From assembly GCA_022385805.1 (NCBI GenBank), contig MU277767.1, forward strand, positions 1 through 57,221: DNA of 57,221 bases. The letters are read 5' to 3'. Each line of letters begins with the position of its first letter. Position 1 is the first letter of the stretch. The notes beneath the pieces were generated by a model. It saw only the letters and a list, made by a program, of their open reading frames with translations, searched no databases and was not told the origin of the DNA. The translations under genes were made by a program, and so were the position numbers. The stretch comes from Pilatotrama ljubarskyi (Eukaryota > Basidiomycota > Agaricomycetes > Polyporales > Polyporaceae). Positions 20,220-30,195 of the stretch are shown here, piece by piece.

Positions 20220-22177
20220 ATGCGGAAGCACCCTAGCGCTGTTCATCTTGCTTTCCTCGCGGGCGGCGTCGTCGCCCAGCTCAGCGTCACCTCGCCCGGG
20301 GCTCAGGATCAGTGGTTGGGTGTGTATCCTTTCTTACGCCTGCGACCAGATTAGACCATGTGGAAGGCGAATGCTGAGCTCAACTTGGATGTCCTGCACC
20401 GTCTACGCCCATATTTCTGATAGTCGACGGACCCAGCAATCTCGTCAGTTGGACGTGCGAGACCTCGCCCTACACGGAGTTCGCCATCATGTGAGTAGTA
20501 CCAGTGCCCCAGCCCTATCCGCAGAGGAAGCAGCGGCTTCCGACCCTGAATCGTTCCCTATGGCAGGCTCGAAAGCTGGCCTGCATTGTACGGGCCCGTC
20601 ATGCTGGTCGAGACGCAGAAGAACGCGGATTGCTCGGCCAGGGTCAACGTAACAAGCGCGCTGCTCGCACCGTCGCTCCGAAACCCGGGCAAGCTGCCCC
20701 TCGACGGCTACAGCGTCACCTTCTCGGAGGCGGGAACGTCCTCACCCGATTTTGTGAGTCTGCAGCTGCAACATCCACCCCCACGTCCACGTCGTGCGCC
20801 GTCTGCTGTCTGCCGAGCGTGCTGGCACAAGCTACAGCGCGGCGCACGATACAGATGCCACAAACAGATGTCGCGCTGACCGCTGACACTGTCCTGAACC
20901 AGATCTACGCCGAGTCGCCGGAGTTTGAGATCAAGGCCGCCGCTGGGGCCACCCTCGCAGGCTCTCTGCCCGGTCAGGGGGCATCTTCGAGCACCACGGA
21001 ATCGACATCCTCAGCATCGGGTACGTCCCTGCAACATGGCCCGTCGCCTGCCGGACCCACCCAGTCATCAGCACCATCGTCGGACAACACGGGTACGCCG
21101 AACGAGGCGCCTGCTCAGGGAGCATCTTCGAGCGCCACGGGGTCGACATCGTCGGCAGCAGGTACATCCGTTCCGCACAGCCCCTCGCCTGCACCCGCTG
21201 AACAGAGAGCATCACCGTCGGGTGTTCAAAATAGCACAAGTACGCCGAGCGGCGGACCCACCGGAGCAGTAGCTCCAGCTCGAGGAAATGTGGCCAAGGG
21301 TCCCTCCACAGCACTCGTCGTCGCGCTCTCCATCGCGCTCCCCCTCGTGACGATCATCGCAGCCGCCCTCGGTTTCTGCATGTACCACCGTTACCGCCGT
21401 CGCCGCGCGCTCAGAGTGCAGCACGAAGATCGCTCCTCTGGTGCGTTGATCGACGAAGAAGAGAAGTACGAGGGCAACGCGGCGACAAGCAGTGAGGAGA
21501 ATCGCGGAGTCAAGAGCGAGGACGTGGATGCCAACGCCGAGCACGCTTCGATGCATGAAACGGTTCTTCACATCTCGGCTCCGCCCGGAGACGTCTCCAG
21601 CGCCGCAGCGCTGTCGCCGACACGTCTCGCCCCTTTGTCTACTGCTGCCGCTCAGGCGGCACAGGCTGCGAAGTACGCGCGATACTCTACGAACGCGTCA
21701 ACTACGACAAGCAACACGGGCGCAGAGGGCCAGGAGACGACCACTTGCGCGAGAGATTCGAGCGTCGATCGTGACGAGGATGCCCAGTCCACACTGAGCA
21801 GCGCAGCGGCTACCTACGGGCAATCGATGACCGACGTCCCGGTGGGCGCACGCACGGAAGAGACGCCGCAAAGGTCGCGCCTGCACGCGGAGAAGGAAAA
21901 CATACCTGCGCGGAGTCGTCGTAGGCGCCCAGACGGGGCGCCGCGCGACCGTACGGCCGTACAGAGCGAGAGTGCGCCGGACGGGGGTCCGGACGTATTG
22001 TCTTCGCAATTCGATGGCGAGTGCGCGGAGGGACAGCAGCCCCAGAGGCGCTTCGAGTACGTGACAGTACTCATGGAAGTAGGAGGCGGCGGCGTAGGTG
22101 CTGGTGCTGGTGACCGGGACGGGGGCGGGCTGCACGAGGAGCCGCCGCCGTATGAACCTCGCCCGGACGCGAGGTAG
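20220..22177 (+). CDS. Secreted/membrane protein: Kre9/Knh1-like ectodomain, Ser/Thr stalk, membrane helix, PPPY tail (copy 1, complete)
   Basis: Exons 20220-20319, 20424-20490, 20567-20753 and 20903-22177 give 542 residues, all phases agreeing. A signal peptide (HLAFLAGGVVAQ) leads into an Ig-like domain of the Kre9/Knh1 N-terminal type: LSVTSPGAQDQW, NLVSWTC, SALLAPSLRNPGKLPLDGY and the closing IYAESPEFEIK. A Ser/Thr/Pro stalk of about 120 residues follows, then a membrane helix at about 255-277 (ALVVALSIALPLVTIIAAAL), then a basic stop-transfer (YHRYRRRRALR). The cytosolic tail is about 260 residues and disordered. It ends RFEYVTVLMEVG..LHEEPPPYEPRPDAR, with PPPY at 532-535. PPxY motifs bind WW domains such as those of Rsp5/Nedd4 ligases. 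The membrane CFEM gene at 30196-31797 ends the same way. The design suggests a wall-contacting surface sensor or adaptor. Confidence 0.85.
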
Positions 22178-22567
22178 CGGTATGAGGAGGCGAGGGATGC
22201 GGGGACGCTTCTGTTGGCAGGGTCGGAGGTGGAGGAGGCGTGTGAGCGTGGCAAGCGTTGAGATTGGGTGCTGTACCACCATTGTAGTGAGCTGCCTGTT
22301 ACCTATGTTCCATCGCCATTCTTCAAGGAGCAGACAGAACGATTACTGCGTGTGCACATCAACACCGCCTACCGCGCGCGCAGAGTCCGAAGCTGTGCCG
22401 GTGCCAGCGTCCGGCTTCAGACAGATTTCGTTCGCAGCTGTCAGAATCCATCAAGCTTCTGACTCACCGAACGGTGTCTATTGAATAACGAGCGAACATA
22501 TATCCCTCCTTTCAGCTGGCCCAGCAGAGGCCACTGCTCAGACCTTCCCCGCAACAACGCCACGTCC
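22178..22567. promoter_or_regulatory. Duplicated intergenic and promoter region of the tandem array (copy 2)
   Basis: Second copy of the region at 19775-20219, preserving the same words and the ATATAT element before the copy 2 ATG at 22568. The ATG-to-ATG distance of 2348 bp defines the tandem unit. Confidence 0.6.
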
Positions 22568-23301
22568 ATGCGGAAGCACCCTAGCGCCGTTCATCTTGCT
22601 TTCCTCGCGGGCGGCGTCGTCGCCCAGCTCAGCGTCACCTCGCCCGGGGCTCAGGACCAATGGTTGGGTACGTGTCCTTTCTTGCGCCCGCGACCGATTT
22701 CGACCATGTGGCGCACGGATACTGAGCTCAACTCGGCGCATCGTCTATGCCTTGAATCCGATAGTCGACGGACCCAGCAACCTTGTCAGTTGGACGTGCG
22801 AGACCTCGCCCTACACGGAGTTCGCCATCATGTGAGTAGTACCAGCGCACCAGTCCCTTCCGCAGAGGAAGCAGCGGCTTCCGGTCCTGATCGTTCCCTT
22901 TGGCAGGCTCGAAAGCTGGCCTGCGTTCGACGGGCCCGTCATGCTGGTCGAGCGGCAGAAGAACGCGGATTGCTCGGTCAGGATCAACATAACAAGCGCG
23001 CTGCTCGCACCGTCGCTCCGAAACCCGGGCAAGCTGCCTCTCGACGGCTACGCCATCACGTTCTCAGAGGCGGGAACGCCGACACCTGATTTTGTGAGCC
23101 TGCGTCTGCCATGTCGTCGAACCCCCCGCATCCGCTGCTTGCTACCGGGTCCTGGCACGAGCCGCAACGGCACCCGAGCGCGCACGATATGCCTGGGCCA
23201 CAAACAGACGTCGCGCTGACCGCTTATGCTTGAATTAGATCTACGCCGAATCGCCAGAGTTCGAGATCAAGGCCGCGGCCGGGAACGCCCTCGCAGTCTA
23301 A
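22568..23301 (+). CDS. Kre9/Knh1-like gene copy 2, truncated to the ectodomain
   Basis: Exons 22568-22667, 22765-22831 and 22907-23093 have exactly the same lengths (100, 67, 187) as those of copy 1. The fourth exon starts at 23239 (IYAESPEFEIKAAAGNALA) and meets TAA at 23299-23301. This gives 138 residues: signal peptide plus the complete Ig-like domain, without stalk, membrane helix or PPPY tail. Homology with copy 1 ends at about the same point. The duplication breakpoint therefore cut off the membrane part, turning a membrane protein into a potentially soluble secreted one. It could be a pseudogene; no lesion is seen in the retained part. Confidence 0.75.
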
Positions 23302-24729
23302 CCGTCCGCTGAGGGAGCAGCTTCGTAGAGTGCCAGCCATACCGGAGTCGGACCAGACGTTTGAAGCCGACCTCGAGATGATGATAGCGAGGCGTATGCA
23401 GTAGTAGCGGACAGGCTGTACAAAACTGCGTGTGACCGCATGAGAGCCAGATGCAACTATTTACATAACTTACCGAGGTTTTCTGAATTGGGACGCGATA
23501 TCGGCCGAGTAAGTGCTGCTGCGAGGGCCCTACGCAGGCGGGCCGTGCGCTCGAGAGGCGCCAGACCTCAGTGCACACCGCGGAGGAAACTGACCTGCAG
23601 AATGCGTGCCGAAAGCATACGAGAACATCGTACCATACCAGTACGAATCTTCCACATGCAGAACTATCGAACGCACCGAGATCAGCTCGCGGGCTCTTCG
23701 CGCTCGCACGGGCGCGGAGGAATCAGGACGAGAATGGGGCCAGCGGGGACGTCATCTGCGTAAATGGGGGGCGGAACTGAGAGGACGTACACGTACAGGA
23801 ACCGAGGGGCGTGTTCTGAGCTTCGTGAGGTTCCTGTTGCCAGGGTCTCTCTCATGGACGTATATAGCGGTGGCGAGACGAGACGCGTCCAGACGGAGAA
23901 AGCTGTATGAAACGAGGATAAGACAGTTCTTCGGTGCAAGGATGTCAGCGAGTGCATGTGGCTGCAGCTGCGAGCGAGACAGGCACTATAGCAAGACAGC
24001 GACCGAGCATAAGAATCCTCGCGATTTGCGCACGATGCCACGTCGAGTAGACTCCTTCGCCATCGCAGAAGATGATCCCGTACGGGCAACGAACGTTCTG
24101 GGATGTTCGTCTGCTCCCGGCGTGCGGTCAGGACGAAAACGAATGGGGACAAAGTGCCGAGGCCTTCGGGAAACCTTCCTGAAGAGGCACACCGACCGCG
24201 CCCGGCGCGCCGTTCGGCGTTCGCACGGTGATGGCACTGCCGCCGCCACCGGAAATACCTTCACGCCCCCGCATTCGCGTAGACGTCATTCATATTCGCC
24301 GGTGCAGACTTCCTCCACCGTGTGCGGCGTGCGTTGCTGTGGAGAGGCGGACTGGGTTCAACTTGCTAAGTTGCTGCGGTCGGCGGTGCGGGCAAAGCGG
24401 CCGGAACGGGGAAGGGGCGGGGCAAGCGAGAGAAGGCGGGGAAGGGGACGCATGGGATCGACGTCAGACGGAGGTCACTTGTGCCGTCCACTCAATGCAC
24501 TTGCTGTCACCCGATCGCACTCCCCACGTGCGCAGCGTCACCTCCCTCCGCCCCCTCCCCCTCGCCATCCCAGGGCCCAGGCTCCCGCGTACCCCGTTGG
24601 GGCACGCCTATATAAGGGGCACCACCTTCACTGACCTTTCTCCCGCTTTTGCCCCTTTCTGTCCCACTTTCCTGCACTCGCACACCCACCTTTTCTGTAC
24701 GACCAACCTCCCCGCATAAAACGACCAAG
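23302..24729. other. Intergenic, upstream of the CFEM gene
   Basis: A long plus-strand frame (23606-24634) and overlapping minus frames exist here. Their Arg-rich, low-complexity content and lack of splice context look like chance open frames in GC-rich DNA. The last 120 bp is a promoter with TATATAAG followed by a pyrimidine-rich leader. Confidence 0.55.
24609..24616 (+). promoter_or_regulatory. TATA box of the CFEM gene
   Basis: TATATAAG in the context CGCCTATATAAGGGG, about 114 bp upstream of the ATG at 24730. A CT-rich stretch between them is typical of strongly transcribed basidiomycete genes. Confidence 0.7.
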
Positions 24730-25529
24730 ATGATGTTCAAGTCCCTCTCTGCCCTCGCCGTCGTCGCCGCCCTCGCTGGCGTGAACGCCCAGGACGCGAC
24801 CAGCAGCGCGCCCCCGGCCTCCACCTCGGGCATCTCTTCCTGCATCATCACCTGCATCTCGCAGGCTGCGGCGGCAAATGGTTGCACAGGCCTGTGAGTC
24901 TTCCGCTCTCGCATGACCATGCAACTCTGGAATTGGCGACTGACGTTGCTGACTCGCAGGACTGATGTGACCTGCTTGTGCTCCAACACTCAGTTCCAGC
25001 AGGCCGCTCTCTCCTGCCTCGAGAGCAGCTGCTCCGCGCCCGAGGTCCAGGCCGCTCAGGCCCTCCAGTCTCAGGAGTGCGCAGCCGGTATGTCTCCTGT
25101 CTCCTGTCTCCCTGCCTATCTCACAAATCCTCATTGACTTCTTCTTTAGCGTCGAGCGCCGCTAGCAGCGTCGCCAGCACCGCGACGAGCGCAGTCTCCT
25201 CCGGCGCCGCCGGCGCCTCCTCCACCGGTTCGACCCTCCCCAGCTCTGTCTCCTCCGCGCTCTCGTCCGCCTCCTCGGACCTCTCCTCGGCCCTCTCCTC
25301 GGTCTCGAGCGCCGCGTCGTCGGCCGCCAGCAGCGCGTCGCGCCAGATTAGCTCCGCGACCGCGATCAGCGGCTCCGCCTCCGGCAGCGCCGCTTCAGGC
25401 TCGGCGAGCCAGACGAGCAACGCCGCCTCCGCCATGTTCAAGCCCGCCATGGGCGTGAGCGCCGGCGGCCTGATAGGCGTAGGTGTTGCGCTCGCTGGTG
25501 TCGTCCTCGGCGCCGGCCTCGTATTGTAA
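24730..25529 (+). CDS. CFEM-domain cell-surface protein, GPI-anchored type
   Basis: Exons 24730-24893, 24960-25087 and 25150-25529; 223 residues. The signal peptide is residues 1-20 (FKSLSALAVVAALAGVNA). The CFEM domain spans about residues 35-97 with eight cysteines in the family pattern: SSCIITC, NGC, VTCLCS, LSC, SSC, QEC. A Ser/Ala-rich stalk follows, very rich in SSA repeats. The C-terminus is a hydrophobic tail (GLIGVGVALAGVVLGAGLVL) with no charged residue after it, the form of a GPI-attachment signal. CFEM proteins act at the fungal surface in haem/iron capture, adhesion or wall integrity. The CFEM genes at 27368 and 30196 belong to a different subgroup. Confidence 0.92.
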
Positions 25530-25927
25530 GCTCTCCCCCGCAATTTGTGAGAGGCCAGCAGGAGTCGGCGCGCTTTTCGCTGGACTCGGATCGAAGTGTA
25601 GGACATGGATTGTTTGTTGTAGTTTGCGTTGATGTTGTTGTTGTGCCGCGTGCGGACTGTTGTTACAATGTAATCGGGCGAAAAAGCCTGCAGGGCGGTC
25701 CTCCATTGGCGCTCTGCTTCACCGCTCCTCACTCCGCGTGAACGACTCGTAGCAAGTGCGAGAATTTGCGTGCGTATGTATTACCTGCAACGTAAGCATA
25801 CCCGTGCTCCTGCAGCAGCATGCCGCACCGATCTCGATTCTGCGTCACCATGCGGCCCCTACTAAAAAATATGTAAGGTGGGCATTGCCAGTCTTCCAAG
25901 AAATCCCGCCGATCCGCTCGCACTGGT
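25530..25927. other. 3' flanks of two convergent genes
   Basis: Between the CFEM stop (25529) and the stop of the minus-strand gene (25928). No gene or repeat seen. Confidence 0.5.
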
Positions 25928-26824
25928 TCACTGCAGTTGCATGCTTGCAGCTAGGGGCGACGGAAGGACCGGCGGCCTCTGAGCGTGCCCTCGGACGTCC
26001 GCGTCCGTATGCAAGCCATACGGAGCCTTGCTATCGCTTGTTGCTAGGAGTTCGGTTCTGCTGAAGTCCGGAGAGCTCGGAGTTTTTGTTTTGGGACTCG
26101 GATCGTCACGGAGTTTGCTATGTAAGGCTTCTGGAGCGCGGAGCGGGACGAGTGGCCCCGGGACGGGTTCGGCGTCCTCGTCACCGTCACCGTCCGGCGC
26201 TCCGTCCTCGAGCTCCCTCCCTTCCTGAGGCTTCCACTAGGGATGGCGGCCGTCTTTGACGTTGTCTTTTTGCGTAGCTGGTCTGGCTGCGCTGTGCTCT
26301 CCATGTCATGGAACGACGGCGGCTGTTTGGATTCGATGGACTGAAATGCCGGAAAGTGTCTCCAGCTGCACACACCATCGTCGCGCGCGAGAGCCCTCAG
26401 TGAGGTTCGCGGAGGATACTAGGATATGCTGACTCGTGAGATATGTAAGTATCGTGAGATATGTAAGTATCGTGAGGTAGGTCCATGGATCTGGAGAAAA
26501 GGGACTGGTTTCTTGGTATGCTTGGTATGCTCCGGCTGCCACAGTGCCAGTAGTGAAGAACGAGTGCTTCAGCTCGGACCTTGGCTCGAATCTCCTCCCG
26601 CCGCGTCACCAAGAATCGAGGGGATACTATGACTCCCTAGCGCTCGGGCGTAGTCAACCTCGGCCTGTACGATCAGCCGTTCGACACTGCCCGGCGACGG
26701 GCAAATCGGATGTGGTAGAGCAGACAAGCTCGCGAGGCTTGTCTCCGGTGGAATCGAAGTACCCGACGATATTGGTGAGCTCGCACTCCACATTTATGCG
26801 TGCGGGGATGGTGTCCCTCGCGTT
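25928..26824 (-). CDS. Unrecognised minus-strand gene, partial model
   Basis: Three stretches look coding. Exon 26671-26824 starts at an AG acceptor (NARDTIPARINVECELTNIV..) and ends in phase 1. A 44-bp intron (26627-26670, GTACAG..CATAG) leads to an exon from 26626 downwards (LSPRFLVTRREEIRAKVRAE, ALVLHYWHCGS). A last exon of about 100 residues ends at TGA 25928-25930 and is acidic and Pro-rich (DGAPDGDGDEDAEPVPGPL). The link between about 26500 and 26230 was not resolved; SSANLTEGSRARRWCVQLE near 26400 may be another exon. Start not found. The product is not recognised. Two perfect 18-bp repeats (GATACTTACATATCTCAC) lie at about 26442-26477. Confidence 0.5.
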
Positions 26825-27367
26825 CTGACCACCCCAGCAGAACTCTCAGGTCCGGGCCGACCTGAGACTGGTCGGTTATCGCTTGTCGATGACACTCTCA
26901 CCTTCTTACGATGGGTCAGCGACAGCAGTGGCCCTAAGTACGCGTCCTGCGGATACGCTACACTTGGCCAGGGAACCGATGGCGAAATGATCCTCTGTCC
27001 ATCTGTCCTTGATGCGTTGATGTCTCCGCCACGACGGAAGTGCGACTGCCGGGGCCCGTCCCACAGCCGTCGTACGTGTGCATGATATCGTGCTTCCGTG
27101 TCTGATCATCTTTGAAGACGTCGGCCATCCTCCTCGAAGGTGTTGGCCGCGCCGCTCTCAGAGTGATGCAGGGCTCTCTAAGGCCAAAGACGGATGTGCA
27201 TATCTACGTAGCGCAATGCGACGAGACGGGCGGCGGCGCTGCGTCGGCATATCTCCGGGTCCCGAGTCCGACATCCTCAGCAGCCCCCGCTTTGCCTCGC
27301 TATATACGAGGTCTCACTGCTACTCTCCAAAACGCACAGCGGCAGATTCACCAGCGACGCGTCGAAG
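26825..27367. other. Intergenic; 5' exons of the minus-strand gene and promoter of the second CFEM gene
   Basis: Presumably carries the missing first exons of the gene ending at 25928; no consistent model was found. The promoter of the gene at 27368 is at its right end. Confidence 0.4.
27301..27307 (+). promoter_or_regulatory. TATA box of the second CFEM gene
   Basis: TATATAC in CCTCGCTATATACGAGG, 67 bp upstream of the ATG at 27368 and followed by a CT-rich leader. Confidence 0.55.
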
Positions 27368-28143
27368 ATGTTGCACGGACTCGGGCAGCATGCGCTCACG
27401 GGCCTCGGTCTCACCCTCCCTCTCAGCGGCGCGGCACCCACGATGCCGAGCTTGGAACTGGTCCCCCGCACCTCGCCTAGCTCCGGCTTCTCAGCTTGCG
27501 CGACGAGCTGCATAACGGGCACTGTCAACGAAGCCTCCTGCGCCACGTACCTGGCTCTTCCCGCTGAATGGTACCCGGTATCCTGACCCTACAATCGTTT
27601 TGCTGCAGACCGTACGATCTCATAAAGTGCCTCTGCGAGGACCCGCATGCACAGACGGACGCCTTCGACTGCCTTGCCGCACAGTGCTCGATCGACGACC
27701 TGACTCAGATCGAGGACGCCTCCAATGACTGCGCTTCGTCCGCTGGTGAGTGTAGCCGTAGTCTGCGCGTGCATCGTTGTACCAGTATATAGCGCATGCA
27801 GCGCCTCAAGTTCCTCTTCTCCAGTTCCAGTTCTTCGCCCAGAGTCATCACGCCGTAGCCGCGCATTCCTCTGCCATTTGCTGACGCACATCACCCTGCA
27901 GCATCGAGTGGGTTGCCGGCACCGAGCAGCACAGCGCATGCTCCCTTCCCCAGCTCCAGCAACCCCGCTTCGGTATCTGCAATCTCCTCGGCCACGTCCA
28001 TTACTCCTTCGACGGCGAGCAGCGCGTTCAGCCAGCTTGGCTCCACGACACCGAGCACGACCGGTGGCATGAACAGCTCCGCAGACCACGCGAGCAACTC
28101 TGCCCGGGCGACGTTCAGATGTTTGTTAGGACCATCATGGTAG
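27368..28143 (+). CDS. CFEM-domain protein that appears to have lost its anchor signal
   Basis: Exons 27368-27546, 27609-27745 and 27902-28143; 185 residues, phases agreeing. The CFEM domain has eight cysteines: FSACATSC, ASC, IKCLC, DCLAAQC, NDC. Its second exon is almost the same as that of the gene at 30196 (CLAAQCSIDDL, QIEDAS). A Ser/Thr stalk ends at TAG 28141-28143. In another frame, starting at about 28136, the DNA still encodes a hydrophobic GPI-signal-like tail (VGLASAVALVGVVPG, stop at 28199-28201). A small indel has apparently separated stalk and tail. The N-terminal signal is weakly hydrophobic. It is probably a decaying paralogue, or now a soluble secreted form. Confidence 0.7.
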
Positions 28144-30195
28144 GGCTTGCCAGTGCTGTCGCGCTTGTTGGAGTCGTCCCCGGTACGGGCTTCGTGTTGT
28201 GAACTTGTATTCTCACTACCCGGAAAATACGGACTGTATGTTGTAGTTGTCTGTGTCATGTCGTTTCTGCTGCGACGCGCGCTGACTGGCGTTGTACAAA
28301 ATGTACTTTCGCGTCCTACTTTTTCCCTTGCTTGGATCTTCCTCGACGAACTCGCGTCGATCCATGTCGAGACGTGCTGGTTGGCTGAAGTCCCCACCTC
28401 GTCAGGAGCCCCTTCTGTGCATGGCACTTCACACCGTTCACCATCAAACTGAAAACAAATAGTACGTGCAATCTATTGCGTCCGCGGCTCTCACTGGCAG
28501 GCTCAGTCCTGCCAAGAAGAATGTGCGGTCTGCCGGCTCTACGTTGACCTGCCTTCGCAACTACTGTAGTTACTGAAAATCACGTAAGCGTAGACTTCCC
28601 TTTGGGAGGAAGCGGAGCCTGAGCTAGGATGAGCACTGGCTCAGTGGCTGGCCGGCTTGAACTGCTCGTCGGTACTGTACAGTGTACTAGCCGTCCGACT
28701 CGTCCGCCGGCCGCTCTTCGGAGACGTTCGGGGACGGGGCAGGGGAGCGGGTACAGACACTGTAGGCGGGCCGTGACTCCGGAGGGAAGTTGGCCACGTG
28801 CGAGTTCTCACGGCTCTGGCGTCCACGGTCCGGGCGACGCAGGCTTGAACTTTGCGTGAATTCCTACCTTCAACTAGTCTCCCCACCTTCAACTGGACTG
28901 CGAACTCGTCTTCGACCTCGTCCTTGAACGGTTTATCTGTCCGTGGCTATATTCCGACCGATCCCTCTCTGCTGTGTGACTTGAGCTGCTGCTTGGTCCT
29001 TTCCAAGCACCGCTCGTAGAACTGCTCAATCAGGCCTTCCGGTCTCTTAGCCTTCATACGGAGAACACGGCTGCACCGTGGACTCGAGAAAATCATTATG
29101 GCGACTGCAAGCAGAGAATACCTGAGCCTCTGGCGGATTCTTGCGTCGCTGCAAGTATAGCTGAGCCGTGCGTTGTATGTGCTGCCCAGGAGCTCTCTGT
29201 CCAGACTGGAATTGGAGGTGTGTCGTCCTGGAACGGAGAAGAATGCGCTGCTGCTCGTGTATGCTATGCTTTCTCTATCAGTGGTCGACTGCGCATCTTG
29301 TTTTCGTGCCTTGTGCTATGCGGTTTATCATTTCTCGAAGAACTGCACAGTACCTTGCTGAGTCGTTCAACGAATGTGCGGTCTTCACTCCGAACCCCTG
29401 CAAGCTCCTTGTTGTGTCGTGTTACTGCTGGCGGTTGGATAGAACAGCGCAGTCTGTCCTCGATTGTTTGGCTGCAGGCTGGAGGCACAGGTCGATAGTC
29501 TTTCCCCATCGCGGCGGTGGCCTCAGCTCCTATGTATACTGTATTGTCCGTCTGAGATGCGTACCTCGCATTGTGACAGTCGCCAACAGCATCTGGTTCT
29601 GGAGGAGAGTTGCGTGTGAGTATCTGATTCGAGCTCTCTTCTAAGCTTCTGATGGTGTACTAATCGGCAGCTGGCCGTCTGACGGTCACCACAGCCAGAG
29701 ATGCATCATCTGCCAACGCAATGGCCCGACACGCAAACCCTTCAACGGAAGGTGTCTAGCTAAGGGTTTCAGCACGCCGCCTGTGGCTTTTCATCTCCTG
29801 TGGCGGACTCGATGTGGCCCGGAAATGGACGGTGGGTGGTTGCCCTGTCCATGCCTCTGCCACGATGGGACGGCGGAACTCTCCCGGTCTTCCCCCGACC
29901 ATTGTATGTGTCCCCGGTATAGCTCTTGCTTCAGTCTCTCTGATCATCTGTCAAGTCACTCTGCATCTGCTGCGTCTGGGTCAGCGAATCGGCCCATGGG
30001 CAACGCGGAACCCAAGTACAGAGATGCGTACGAATATTTAGTACAAGATGCGCGGCCTCGCTCTGGCGCGTAATCGCCCTCTCCAGAATCGCTGCCCACG
30101 CTGCCCTTTCGCTCGTCGTACACAAGGTCCCGCCGCGACATCTCGCGAGGCACGGTCGCCGACACCGGGCGGGCAACCTCGAGCACACTTTGGCC
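28144..30195. other. 2 kb intergenic, no supported gene
   Basis: Several plus-strand frames (29168-29644, 29783-30073) are Cys/Arg-rich without a start or splice context and were not accepted. No repeat or RNA gene was recognised. Confidence 0.45.

Noticed and set aside
23606..24634. 342-codon plus-strand open frame before the CFEM gene
   Set aside because: Arg-rich, low-complexity, no domain, no splice context, and it overlaps the CFEM promoter; typical chance frame in GC-rich DNA.
29168..30073. Cys/Arg-rich plus-strand frames between the two CFEM genes
   Set aside because: No convincing start, no intron signals, no recognisable family; the CQRNGPTRKPF stretch alone is not enough for a zinc finger.
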